Below, piece after piece: positions 26,551 through 37,683 of a DNA stretch of 64,000 bases. Each line of letters starts with the position of its first letter. Position 1 is the stretch's first letter. Below the pieces are notes generated by a model. It was not told the DNA's origin, ran no database searches, and saw only the letters and a program-made list of their open reading frames with translations. This DNA comes from VXNE01 sp965261535 (GTDB taxonomy: Bacteria > Pseudomonadota > Gammaproteobacteria > Pseudomonadales > Azotimanducaceae). The stretch spans positions 310,001 through 374,000 of the forward strand of contig OZ253469.1 in NCBI GenBank assembly GCA_965261535.1, written 5' to 3'. The translations under genes and the position numbers were made by a program.

Positions 26551-27423
26551 ATGCTGGATTCCATCAACAACCTCGGCGAGGGGGTGTTCGCCTCGCTCCT
26601 GACCACCTGGAACGAGATCGCCGGCTTCCTCCCCAACCTTGTCGGCGCCCTGGTCATCCTGGTCGTCGGCTACGTCGTCGCCAAGATCGCGTCAGCCGTC
26701 GTGCGTCGGCTCCTGGCCGCCGTCGGGTTCGACCGTCTGGGCAAGCGAACCGGGATCGCTGACCTACTCAAGCGCATCAACGTGGAGAAGACTGCGAGCC
26801 ACATTCTTGGACGGATCGTCTTCTGGATTCTGATGCTGACATTCCTGCTATCCGCGTCCGAGTCGCTCGGGCTCGACCGCCTGTCGGCGACCATCAACAC
26901 CCTCGTACAGTACCTGCCGCGGCTCCTGGGCGCGGTGTTCATCCTGTCGATCGGCCTGTTCGCCGCGACATTCGCCCGCGACGCGGTGCGCGGCACCGCG
27001 GCCAACATCGGCTCGCCCCACGCGAACACGCTCGGCCAGACGACCTACGTGCTGCTCGCGGTGATCGCCGCCGCGCTGGCCGTGGGCCAACTCGAACTCG
27101 AGACGGCGCTCCTCACCGTGGCCGTCGGCGTCGTGATCACGTCGGCAGGCATCGCCGCCGCGCTCACGTTCGGCCTCGGATCGCGCGATGTCGCCGGCAA
27201 CGTGCTAGCGGGCACCTACCTCCGCGACAGCTATCCCCCCGGGACCCGGATCAAGGTCGACGGCCTGGAGGGGGAGATCAAAGCCGTGGAGGCGACCAGC
27301 ACCGTGCTGGCCACGGCCGACGACAGCGAGGCCTGCGTGCCGAACATGTTGCTTCTGCGCAGCACGGTGTTCGTCGACCTGCCGCCCAGTGAGCCGAACG
27401 AGGACGCGACCGATGAACCCTGA
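26551..27423 (+). CDS. MscS-family mechanosensitive channel
   Basis: A 290-residue inner-membrane protein. TM helices are at about 25-47 (LVGALVILVVGYVVAKIASA), 90-110, 130-150 and 165-200; the MscS pore-lining helix follows as VGVVITSAGIAAALTFGLGS, and a small beta domain (GTRIKVDGLEGEIKAVEATS) closes it. It relieves turgor on osmotic downshock by release of solutes. It lies 61 bases after the deacylase, probably in the same transcript, which hints that the cluster's product is osmotically active. Confidence 0.85.
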   Translation: MLDSINNLGEGVFASLLTTWNEIAGFLPNLVGALVILVVGYVVAKIASAVVRRLLAAVGFDRLGKRTGIADLLKRINVEKTASHILGRIVFWILMLTFLLSASESLGLDRLSATINTLVQYLPRLLGAVFILSIGLFAATFARDAVRGTAANIGSPHANTLGQTTYVLLAVIAAALAVGQLELETALLTVAVGVVITSAGIAAALTFGLGSRDVAGNVLAGTYLRDSYPPGTRIKVDGLEGEIKAVEATSTVLATADDSEACVPNMLLLRSTVFVDLPPSEPNEDATDEP

Positions 27424-27571
27424 GCGACGCGCGGACGCGTCGTCGGAAACGTCTCGCGGTTCGCTTGCCGATGCTCGGATACACGCAGGTTCGAGACTCG
27501 CGCGCCGCTCGGGCCCGGATTTCGGGGCGAATAGTCCTCCCTCTCCGCCACTCAATTTACCTGACTTATTG

Positions 27572-28580
27572 GCGCCTGAACCGCCCGGCGAATCGACATC
27601 GGGAGGAACGCGATGCTGACTGGAAGCTGTCTGTGCGGAGATATCGCATTCGAAATCGATGGGCCGGTGGACACGGCGGGCCACTGCCGCTGCTCCATGC
27701 GGCGCAAGTTTCACGGCAGTGCGCGCGCCACCTTGGGCACGACGGCGCCGGAGGACTTTCGGTGGGTGCGCGGGGCGGAGCGGATCAGAACGTACCAGTC
27801 ATCGGCGCAGGGCTACCGGTCCTTCTGTCCCCGTTGCGGCTCCCCCCTCCCGCTGCGCGGCGAAGACCGGCCGTTCGCGCTCGTGCCCATGGGCAATGTC
27901 GCCGAAGACCCCGGCACGCGCCCGCGCCTGCATTTCTTCACCGGTTCCATGGCGCCCTGGCACACCATCGTCGACGATCTGCCGCAACATGAAACGTATC
28001 CGGTGGAATTCGGTCCGAACGCCATTGCGGTGGACCGTCCCGCAAGGAAGCCGAAAAGGCCGGGCGCCATCGGAGGAAGCTGCCTTTGCGGCGCGGTCGC
28101 ATTCGAATTCGACGACCCGCCGGCGCGGATGTCCAACCGCCACTGCTCGCGATGCCGGCGCGCCCCAAGCGCGGCATATCAGACCGTTCTACGCGCGCGC
28201 CGCAGCGGATTTCGCTGGCTGGCCGGCGCCGACAACATCACCAGGTATCAATTGCCCGGAACCCGGTTCCAATGCGCGTTTTAAGGGAACTCGGCGAGCT
28301 TGAAAGCCATCGCCAACTCTTCCTCCGAAGTGGCTCAATGTTCACCTCCGTGTGCCGTCACTCGACGACTCGTCCTGAGATTTCCTATTCCGGCAGTGAT
28401 GCTCGGATGGCTCGGTAGCGCGTTAGCGACTTGATTGGACGGCGCCAGCATGGCAGCGGCGACCATGTGAACGAGGCAAGGTCGTCGGAGCCGCCCTTCT
28501 TCGGTATCTCGCACTGCACTGACAGCCGCCATCAAGGGTTCACCGGCTCATCAGCCAATCGCCCGATTAGCGTTGCCACA
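27572..28580. repeat. Segmental duplication of 21310-23490 (shortened)
   Basis: From GAACCGCCCGGCGAATCGAC onward, this segment repeats the GFA locus with its ribosome site, at about 90% identity. At 28284 it jumps from the equivalent of about 22020 to that of 23024, deleting the GFA tail and the whole methyltransferase; the following 300 bases match 23024-23490 with another internal gap. Confidence 0.85.
27613..28284 (+). pseudogene. Second GFA-domain gene, 3' truncated
   Basis: A 223-residue copy of the GFA protein at 21354. It keeps the first C-x-C (GSCLCGDIAFE), which the other copy has lost, but its second motif reads HCRCSMRRKF, with one Cys changed to Arg. The reading frame ends TRFQCAF-stop at the deletion junction, so domain 2 lacks its FCRTCGS zinc motif and C-terminus. 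It may be transcribed, but is unlikely to be functional. Confidence 0.85.
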
Positions 28581-28696
28581 CGATTTCGCTGTTTTTCCTC
28601 ACCGAAGGGCGGAACAATCCGCGCGCCATCTCGCTCCAAGAATATGAGCTCACCCCGCGGCCGTCTGGTCGAAGAAGTTACGGAGGTACCGAACCC

Positions 28697-30781
<2,085 letters not shown>

Positions 30782-30966
30782 GCGGCGTCGCTCAGCCGAC
30801 CAACCGAGCGCGCGCGGCCATGCGAAACCTGTCATACTCCGCGCACGCGCTTGATTGCCGCGCCCGGGTTTCCCAGAAGCAGGTAGCCGACCGGTGAACC
30901 TGCACTACTTACTCCGCGCTGAATCACCTGTGTTACTTCTTCAATGGACAAGGAGTCCGTTTCTCT

Positions 30967-32367
30967 ATGCCTCTACAATCTCTATCTGCCTCGACGAGGC
31001 GCGACCAACAACGCGCGAACACTCGTCAGAGCAACCGTGGCCAGCGCCACGAGGTCGTGTGCTCCGAATGCGACGCGACGACGACCGTTCCCTTCCGCCC
31101 GACCGCCGGCAGGCCGGTCTACTGCGATCCCTGTTTTCAGAATCGGCGGCGTGGCACTGCGCCCACTCCGGCCGACATCCGGCCGAACGTGGCGCCGGCG
31201 GCGACCGAAGTTCCGGTGTTGGACGCCGCCAACGCGGCCACGCCGTTCGCAGGCATGGCGTTGAGCATGGCTACCCAAGCGGCGATCGCCGGCATGGGCA
31301 TCGTCGAACCGACGCCGATCCAGGCGCAATCGATCCCCCATCTCCTGGCGGGACGGGATGTGATGGGCCAGGCCCGCACCGGGTCCGGAAAGACGCTGGC
31401 GTTCGCCGCGCCGCTCGCCGAACGCTGCGATCCATCGCTTAGGCAGGTTCAGGCGTTGGTGTTGGTGCCGACCCGGGAATTGGCCATTCAGGTCGCCTCC
31501 GCCGTCGATATCCTGGCGACGTCGACAGGCCTTCGCGTCCAGTCATTGTACGGCGGCCGGTCCATCCGGCCCGAGCTGACCGCGTTGCGACGTGGCCCCC
31601 AGATCATCGTCGGAACGCCGGGACGCACGCTCGACCATCTGCGTCAGGGCAATCTGGACCTCGGCGCCGTGCGATTCCTCGTGCTGGACGAAGCCGACGA
31701 GATGCTGGACAAAGGCTTTGCCCGTGATGTCGAAGCGATCCTCGACCGGACGCCCCCGGAGCGGCAGACCGCCCTATTCTCCGCGACCATGCCGAATTGG
31801 GTGGCCAGCACCGCGAAGAAGCACCTGCGGGCGCCTCAGAAGATTGAAATCGACAGCGACATGCAAGCACCGCCTTCGGTGGAGCATGTCGTCTACGCCA
31901 TCGACAAGTCCGACAAGATCCTGGCGCTTCAGACGCTGTTGGACGACAGCGACGGATCGATCATCGTGTTCGGCAGGACCAAGCACGGCGTCAGGAAGCT
32001 GGCGCGTCAGCTTGACTCGCTCGGGTACCTGGTCGGGGCGCTGCAGGGCAATCTCTCGCAGAACGCACGCGAGCGGGTGCTAGCAGACTTCCGGTCCGGC
32101 GACGCGCCGATCCTGGTGGCCACAAACGTGGCGGCCCGCGGGCTCGATTTCCAAGACGTCGACCAGGTGGTCAACTACGACCTGCCGGACTCGCGGCTAC
32201 TGTTCACGCATCGGGTGGGCCGCACCGGCCGCATGGGCCGTAGCGGCGAAGCGATCACGTTCGTCACGCCCGACGAAACGCGCAAGTGGCGCGAGATCGA
32301 GCGTGGTCTCGGTTGCCGCTTCGTGCGGGAGCGCTGGCGCGCGGCGTCCGTGGCCGATGCGGCATAG
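30967..32367 (+). CDS. DEAD-box RNA helicase with N-terminal zinc ribbon
   Basis: A 466-residue helicase. An N-terminal zinc ribbon has C32-x-x-C35 and C53-x-x-C56 (VVCSEC...VYCDPC). The DEAD core follows: Q motif EPTPIQAQSIP, Walker A ARTGSGKT, PTRELAIQV, GTPGR, DEAD in VLDEADEML, SAT, then helicase C with GALQGNLSQNARER, ATNVAARGLD and HRVGRTGRMGR. It would unwind structured RNA. The zinc ribbon of this type resembles those of Chloroflexota-like helicases, suggesting transfer, but I cannot test it. The ATG at 30967 is followed by a basic leader. Confidence 0.9.
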   Translation: MPLQSLSASTRRDQQRANTRQSNRGQRHEVVCSECDATTTVPFRPTAGRPVYCDPCFQNRRRGTAPTPADIRPNVAPAATEVPVLDAANAATPFAGMALSMATQAAIAGMGIVEPTPIQAQSIPHLLAGRDVMGQARTGSGKTLAFAAPLAERCDPSLRQVQALVLVPTRELAIQVASAVDILATSTGLRVQSLYGGRSIRPELTALRRGPQIIVGTPGRTLDHLRQGNLDLGAVRFLVLDEADEMLDKGFARDVEAILDRTPPERQTALFSATMPNWVASTAKKHLRAPQKIEIDSDMQAPPSVEHVVYAIDKSDKILALQTLLDDSDGSIIVFGRTKHGVRKLARQLDSLGYLVGALQGNLSQNARERVLADFRSGDAPILVATNVAARGLDFQDVDQVVNYDLPDSRLLFTHRVGRTGRMGRSGEAITFVTPDETRKWREIERGLGCRFVRERWRAASVADAA

Positions 32368-32530
32368 TCTGCCGAGCCAACCATAGCTCGGCGCCATCAG
32401 TCGTAGAAACCCGCTCGCCATCAGCGCGGACTTGCCGTAGCCCAGCCCTTCTTGACGCCAGCCGTAGGGCTGGTTGTGGAGTTGACCCGCTTTAGTGGAC
32501 ACATGGATCCTAATAGGAGGAGGTGTTCCT

Positions 32531-32845
32531 ATGGCGAAGACTCGACGCCCGTATGCGCGGGACTTTCGAGAGAAGATGGTGGCGCTGGTTCGGTCCGGTC
32601 GTAGTCCGGCGGAGTTGTCGAAGGAGTTCGAACCGACGGCGCAGACGATCATCAACTGGGTGCGGCAGGCGGACCGCGACGCGGGCCGGCGCGGCGACGG
32701 TCTGACGAGCGAGGAGCGGTCGGAGCTGCGTCGGATCAAGCGTGAGAATCGGCGGCTGCGCGAAGAGCGCGACATATTGGCAAAGGCCGCGGCCTGGTTC
32801 GCGCGGGAGACCGACTCGATACCGGAAAGGTGTTCGAGTTCGTGA
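32531..32845 (+). CDS. IS3 transposase OrfA
   Basis: A 104-residue helix-turn-helix protein: YARDFREKMVALVRSGRSPA, LSKEFEPTAQTIINWVRQAD, and a leucine-zipper-like RRIKRENRRLREERDILAKA. It binds the element ends. ATG at 32531 follows AGGAGG. The last codons overlap orfB, from which the fusion transposase is made by -1 frameshifting. Confidence 0.95.
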   Translation: MAKTRRPYARDFREKMVALVRSGRSPAELSKEFEPTAQTIINWVRQADRDAGRRGDGLTSEERSELRRIKRENRRLREERDILAKAAAWFARETDSIPERCSSS

Positions 32846-33705
32846 GTGCGAATCGGGCCGATCACAGGGTGGCGACGATGTGCCGGGTGCTGGGGGTCTC
32901 CGCCAGCGGGTACTACGCGTGGCTGCGGCGGGGTCCGTCGCCGCGCGCGCGGCGGGACGCGGAGTTGGCGGCGCGGATCGAGGCGATTCACCGCGATTCG
33001 CGGGGCACGTACGGCGCGCCGCGGATTCACGCCGAACTGCGGGAGGAAGGCGAGCGGCTGGGGCGCAAGCGGGTGGCGCGGCTGATGCGGGAGAGCGGTC
33101 TGCGCGGCGTTGATCGCCGCAAGTGGGTGAAGACGACGGCGGCGGACGCGGCGGCGGAGCCGGCGCCGGACTTGGTGCGGCGCGAATTTTCGGCTTCGGT
33201 GGCGAACGAGCTGTGGGTGGCGGACGCGACCTACGTTCCGACGCTGGCGGGGTTTCTGTTCCTGGCGGTGGTCGTGGATGTGTATTCCAGGCGCGTCGTG
33301 GGCTGGTGCATGGGCGCCGAACTGGTGACGCGGCTGATGCTCGACGCGTTGAACATGGCGCTGGAGCAGCGCGGCGCGCGCGGCGTGATCCACCACTCCG
33401 ACCGGGGCTCGCAATACACCTCGATCGCGTTCGGCAACCGCTGCCGCGACGCCGGCGTGCGGCTGTCGATGGGCTCGACCGGCGACTGCTACGACAACGC
33501 GCTGTGCGAGAGTTTTTTCGCCACGCTGGAGTGCGAATTGATTGATCGCGCGACGTTCCGCACGCGGCGCGAGGCCGAGTTGGCGATCTTCGACTTCATC
33601 GAGGGGTTCTACAACAGCAAGCGCCGCCACTCGTCCATCGGCTACCTGAGCCCGGCGGAGTTCGAGCGCCGGGGCGGTTGGGACCACATGCGGGAGGCGG
33701 CGTGA
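32830..33705 (+). CDS. IS3 transposase OrfB (DDE integrase core)
   Basis: A 291-residue DDE integrase. N-terminal HTH_21 (CRVLGVSASGYYAWLRRGPS), then the catalytic triad: D in WVADATYVPT, D in HHSDRGSQYTS, and E in NALCESFFATLECE; it closes with YNSKRRHSSIGYLSPAEFE. All residues are intact, so the element should be active. It starts at GTG 32830 but is normally made as an OrfAB fusion. Confidence 0.95.
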   Translation: MFEFVSANRADHRVATMCRVLGVSASGYYAWLRRGPSPRARRDAELAARIEAIHRDSRGTYGAPRIHAELREEGERLGRKRVARLMRESGLRGVDRRKWVKTTAADAAAEPAPDLVRREFSASVANELWVADATYVPTLAGFLFLAVVVDVYSRRVVGWCMGAELVTRLMLDALNMALEQRGARGVIHHSDRGSQYTSIAFGNRCRDAGVRLSMGSTGDCYDNALCESFFATLECELIDRATFRTRREAELAIFDFIEGFYNSKRRHSSIGYLSPAEFERRGGWDHMREAA

Positions 33706-33763
33706 ACGTCGCCGCTCGCGGCCCCGCGGGAGCTTTGGGGCGCGGCCCGGCCGGGTCGCCTAA

Positions 33764-33799
33764 GCGCGCCGCCCGCCCGTTTGAATACGGGCGGCGCGC
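33764..33799. repeat. Strong hairpin inside the IS3 right flank
   Basis: A perfect 12-bp stem GCGCGCCGCCCG / CGGGCGGCGCGC with a 12-base loop, 59 bases after orfB. No T-run follows, so it is not a standard terminator; it could block read-through or transcription into the element. Confidence 0.7.
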
Positions 33800-34008
33800 A
33801 TCAATGGCGTCGCTCCGTATCGGGGAACCGCCCCGATCAAGGGCGAGGGGGCCGCAAGGCCCATTTGTTCAAGTGTTAAACTGTCCACCGAAGCGGGTCA
33901 GCTCCATTGCCACCCAGCAGGTTCGGGAAGCGGGTGTCGTTGGCCTGCCCGGCTGGCTGGCTCTGGCGCGGATGGTTACCTCGCCATGCCTACCCACCGC
34001 GTCAACCG

Positions 34009-34509
34009 GCCGAGTGGGCAAGACTGCCCGATATCGGCGTCTCCGCCATCCGGGTCAAGGTCCATACGGGCGCCCGGATTTCGGCCCTTAACGGCCGCCA
34101 CATCGAACAATTCGACCGCGGCGGGTGCCAGTGGGTGCGTTTCACGTTGCACCCCGACCGGCATTCGACGGGCGAGATCATCTGTGCCGCGGCGGTCACG
34201 GACGTGCGCATTGTCAAGGACTCCGGCGGCCACGCCGAGGAGCGCTTCGTCATCGAGACGATCGTAGGTATCGGCGCACGACCGGAAGCGTGGCCGATCG
34301 ACATCACGCTCGCGAACCGCAGCGGCATGGGTTTCGCAATGCTGCTCGCGCGCACCGCCATCCGGGGCCTCAACGTGCTAGAGGTGAACAGTTCGCCGGG
34401 CTTCGAAGGCATCGAAGCGACGTCAGGCGTCGACGTCGCGGGCCTCGTCATCGAGTTCATCGAACGCCACGCCCGCCCCGGCAGAACCCGCACACGTGGC
34501 TCCGGATAG
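34009..34509 (+). pseudogene. Chimeric copy of the protease fused to the RimK tail
   Basis: From 34009 the sequence is about 93% identical to the protease gene (24011 on), up to LLARTAIRG; it then jumps in frame to the equivalent of 25177 in rimK, giving LNVLEVNSSPGFEGIEATSG and the RimK C-terminus to the same stop context. The protease site has changed: VKVHTGARISAL has His where the catalytic Asp stands, and it lacks its last 25 residues. The ATP-grasp part is missing. The fused frame is open but neither activity can remain. Confidence 0.9.
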
Positions 34510-34578
34510 GGCGACCTCGCCAAAGCTGACTCTGGCGGGGTGGTACCCGGTGCCGGTGTCTGTCCACCGACCTGTTTC

Positions 34579-34690
34579 ACGCACTTGCCGGTTCGATCCG
34601 GAACGACGGCCCGCTGCCCGACACGCTGATGGATTTGGTTGAAGCCCGGGTGGCCTATGCCCGGCCTATTGACAGCGTGGACCTCATCTT
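34579..34690 (+). pseudogene. Relic of the arginine dihydrolase / LOR-SDH tail
   Basis: Reads LAGSIRNDGPLPDTLMDLVE, then VAYARPIDSVDLIF, nearly identical to 30480-30590 in the full gene. It follows the protease-RimK chimera and keeps the gene order of the main locus, so the two remnants belong to one collapsed duplication. Confidence 0.85.
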
Positions 34691-34761
34691 CAACGACACG
34701 GAAAATCGCATGAGCAAGGCACCTCAGGGTGAGCCCCAAAAAAAGGCAGTGACTTCAAAGG

Positions 34762-36558
34762 TCATGGTGTCGTCCTATCCGGAGGAGGAACAGACATCGT
34801 GCGGGTTTTACGCAGTTCCTTTAGCACCAATATGCCGACCACCGCGCCGACAGCAAACAGGGCGGTTGCGCGAATGGCCTGCCCGTAGATGGCGCTGCCT
34901 ACGGCGAAAAGCAGGGCGTAGATGCCGACGCAGCCAAGCAGAATGTTCATGAGCGCCTTGGGAATGTTGTCTTCCGGACGCGTCGCGAACTCATCTGCCA
35001 GGCGATCACGCACGGGCTTCCATCCGGGGCCGTGCGGCTGAATTCGCCGGTAGAAGCTATTTAGCACGTTGGGATCCGTCTGCGGGCACAGGTAGGTGGC
35101 CAGCAGCCAGCCGGCGGTAGTCACGCCGACTCCGGCGATCAGCTTGTGGTATGACGTCCAACCGGGCAAGGACGCAAACTGGAAGTACAGCGCCGCCGCA
35201 AACGACACGCCCATGGCAGCGATTTCGCTAAATGCGTTGATGCGCCACCAAAACCAGCGCAAAAGAAACAGCAACCCGGTGCCGGCGCCGATGGTCAATA
35301 GAATCTGGAACGCCTGCATGGCGCTCTCAAGATAGAGCGCCAGGCAACCCGCGAGCAGCATGAGCAGTACGGTCGTCGCCCGGCCAATGAGAACAAGGGT
35401 TCTCTCTTCGGCGTCCGGGTTCACAAAGCGCTTGTAGAAGTCGTTGACGATGTAAGACGCGCCCCAATTCAGTTGGGTGGACACCGTCGACATGTAGGCG
35501 GATATGAGCGACGCCAACACCAGGCCCAACAAGCCATGCGGCAAGAAGGTCAGCATCGCCGGGTATGCCAGATCGTGATTGACGATACCGGGATCGATTG
35601 CCGGGAAAGCCGCCCGAATAGCATTGAGATCCGGAAACACCACCAGGGAAGCCAGTGCGACCACGATCCACGGCCAGGGACGAATGGCGTAGTGCGCCAA
35701 CTGGAACAGCAACACGGCACCGGTCGCATCCCGCTCGCTCCTTGCCGCGAGCATGCGTTGCGCGACGTAACCGCCGCCGCCCGGCTCGGAGCCGGGGTAC
35801 CAGACGCTCCACCATTGCACGGCAAGCGGGATGACCAGGATCGAAATGGTTATCTCAAGATCGGAAAAATCAGGAAAGAACTGCAGACGGGACGAGACGG
35901 CGGGATTGGCGAGTAGGTTCCCCAGTCCGCCGACCTCCGGCAGGTTCACGACGACCCACGCCGCCGCAATGGCACCCGCCATGGATACGACGAAGAGAAT
36001 GAGATCGGTGATTATGACGCCGAGAAATCCTCCAAGGGCACTGAAGGTCACCGTGACCGCCCCCGCCACAAGCACTGTTTGCAGCGGGCTGAGTCCCAGC
36101 GTTACCGCAGCGATCTTGATGGCCGCGAGGGTTACGAGCGCTATGACAACGACGTTGAAAAACACGCCCAGGTATACCGCTCGAAACGCGCGAACCACCG
36201 CCGCCGCCGAGCCGCTGTATCGCAGTTCATAGAACTCGAGATCGGTGAAGATTCCGGACCGGCGCCACAAGCGTGCATACAGGAAGCAGGTGAACATGCC
36301 GGTAATCAGGAACGCCCACCAGATCCAGTTGCCGGCAACTCCCTGGGTACGCACGATCTCGGTCACCAGGTTGGGCGTATCGGTGGAAAAGGTCGTGGCG
36401 ACCATGGAAATGCCCAACAACCACCACGGCAGGTTCCTGCCGGACAGGAAGAACGCGTTGCTGTCACGGCCCGCTCGGCGACGGAGCGCGAAGCCGATCA
36501 CGAGCGAGAAGACGAGAAAGCTCGCGATGATCAGCCAGTCATACCAGAGGAGAGTCAT
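34762..36558 (-). CDS. Sodium:solute symporter family transporter
   Basis: A 598-residue inner-membrane protein with about 13-14 hydrophobic helices, the size of the SSS family (sodium-coupled sugar, amino acid or organic acid uptake). The family opening is YDWLIIASFLVFSLVIGFAL followed by FFLSGRNLPWWLLGISMVAT and TTFSTDTPNLVTE; a later helix has LASLISAYMSTVSTQLNWGA. The substrate is not clear; the genes near it handle sugars. ATG at 36558 follows GAGG. No partner gene adjoins. Confidence 0.9.
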   Translation of the reverse strand: MTLLWYDWLIIASFLVFSLVIGFALRRRAGRDSNAFFLSGRNLPWWLLGISMVATTFSTDTPNLVTEIVRTQGVAGNWIWWAFLITGMFTCFLYARLWRRSGIFTDLEFYELRYSGSAAAVVRAFRAVYLGVFFNVVVIALVTLAAIKIAAVTLGLSPLQTVLVAGAVTVTFSALGGFLGVIITDLILFVVSMAGAIAAAWVVVNLPEVGGLGNLLANPAVSSRLQFFPDFSDLEITISILVIPLAVQWWSVWYPGSEPGGGGYVAQRMLAARSERDATGAVLLFQLAHYAIRPWPWIVVALASLVVFPDLNAIRAAFPAIDPGIVNHDLAYPAMLTFLPHGLLGLVLASLISAYMSTVSTQLNWGASYIVNDFYKRFVNPDAEERTLVLIGRATTVLLMLLAGCLALYLESAMQAFQILLTIGAGTGLLFLLRWFWWRINAFSEIAAMGVSFAAALYFQFASLPGWTSYHKLIAGVGVTTAGWLLATYLCPQTDPNVLNSFYRRIQPHGPGWKPVRDRLADEFATRPEDNIPKALMNILLGCVGIYALLFAVGSAIYGQAIRATALFAVGAVVGILVLKELRKTRTMSVPPPDRTTP

Positions 36559-37045
36559 GCGGTTCCTGCGCGTACGCTAACCAGGCGCTCGCTGGTTTTT
36601 TGACACGGGGTTGTCCCCGGAAGAGCGCGCGACGCCATCGCCCATACTGAGGCGACCAAGGCATGAATGATCGTCGTGCGCGTGACTGTGTGACTTCTTC
36701 ATTGCCCCATTATCTCGAGACCCAGGAGATAGGTGAGCTACGTCGCCGCGACCATGACGAGCATCGACACGAACGCCAGCGCGACGACAGGATAGAAGAG
36801 ATCGAATTCGCACTCCAGAATGCTCGAAGGTCGGAGGGATGTGAAGCGCTAGCGCGAGAACGGGCCTCACGAACAGGACCAACCCGAGAACCACTACTCG
36901 AAGTGACCGAACAACACGCTCGGCCGGCATGTCCAGGCAACCAACGTACTCCCGATCAGAAACCCGGACCTGAACAGAAAACAACGATGTCGAAATGACG
37001 TGAGACGTTGCATATCGCGGCCCCGTGATCCGCTATAGTCGCCCT
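36559..37045. other. Intergenic stretch; possible membrane-protein relic
   Basis: The minus strand near 36735-36810 reads CEFDLFYPVVALAFVSMLVM, a lone membrane-spanning stretch ending in a stop, with no longer gene around it. It may be a relic of a small MAPEG-like protein, but I would not rely on it. Promoters of the two divergent genes lie here. Confidence 0.35.
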
Positions 37046-37633
37046 ATGAGCCGCTCCCCTACTCGCCCCGAGTCGACTGCACGCCGTGCCCTCGTACCGG
37101 TGCTGCTCATGACGCTCGCCGTCGCCGTGCCCGCCCAGGCCCAAGAGCCGGTGGATCGACCCTTTCCGCCAGACGGGCTGCGCATCGTGGAAGCGGAAGG
37201 TCGCGAACTGGTTGCGCTGCCCTCCTACGCGGGTTCCGCAGACGTCCTGGAGACCGCATCTGGCGGGTTCGCCGCGCAGTCGCTCGAAGCCGCCTCGCAC
37301 CGGATTCACGTCGTCACCTTCGAAGGCGAGACCTTCAGGGCTTCCACGCCCCTCGACGGTCCCCGATCATGGATCGCCTTCGATCCCGACCGGCGGGCCT
37401 TTGCGTCCCTGTTGCCGAGTATTCGCATAGAACTGGACGCAGGCCTGGAACTCGGCGCTATCGCGGCGGAGGTCGGCGCAACCGGCGTTACGGTATTTGA
37501 GTCGCTCGGCTTCGCCATCTTCGACCTGCCGGAGGATCTCCACCCCGCCGACGCTGTTGCGCGCGTACAGGCTCTCCCCGGCCAGCCCGACGCAGCCGTG
37601 CGGCTGCGCGGTCCCCGGATCGAATGGCGATGA
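37046..37633 (+). CDS. Secreted protein resembling a subtilase prodomain
   Basis: A 195-residue exported protein with a signal peptide (RRALVPVLLMTLAVAVPAQA, cut before QEPVD). The C-terminal 80 residues (EVGATGVTVFESLGFAIFDL, HPADAVARVQALPGQPDAAV) resemble I9-type prodomains of subtilases, in which the segment chaperones and then inhibits the enzyme. The subtilase next to it overlaps its stop codon and has no such domain N-terminally. It is therefore likely a prodomain made as a separate protein. ATG 37046 is preferred over GTG 37025 because the signal peptide fits. Confidence 0.65.
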   Translation: MSRSPTRPESTARRALVPVLLMTLAVAVPAQAQEPVDRPFPPDGLRIVEAEGRELVALPSYAGSADVLETASGGFAAQSLEAASHRIHVVTFEGETFRASTPLDGPRSWIAFDPDRRAFASLLPSIRIELDAGLELGAIAAEVGATGVTVFESLGFAIFDLPEDLHPADAVARVQALPGQPDAAVRLRGPRIEWR

Positions 37634-37683
37634 AGCGCGGACGTTTCTCAACGCACCAACCCGAGGTGCTGGTCGCATCTGTC

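Larger units (their letters stand above)
32477..33906. mobile_element. IS3-family insertion sequence, complete
   Basis: A 1430-bp element with 25-bp imperfect inverted repeats starting TGGAG-TGACCCGCTT (32477-32501 and 33882-33906, 22 of 25 matching) and a perfect 3-bp target duplication TTG (32474-32476 and 33907-33909). It carries orfA and an overlapping orfB in the -1 frame, the usual IS3 design. A fragment of a relative lies at 985-1080. Confidence 0.95.

Noticed and set aside
36577..36984. Minus frame of 135 codons upstream of the symporter
   Set aside because: Unrelated to any family; only one short hydrophobic run in another frame looks like a relic.
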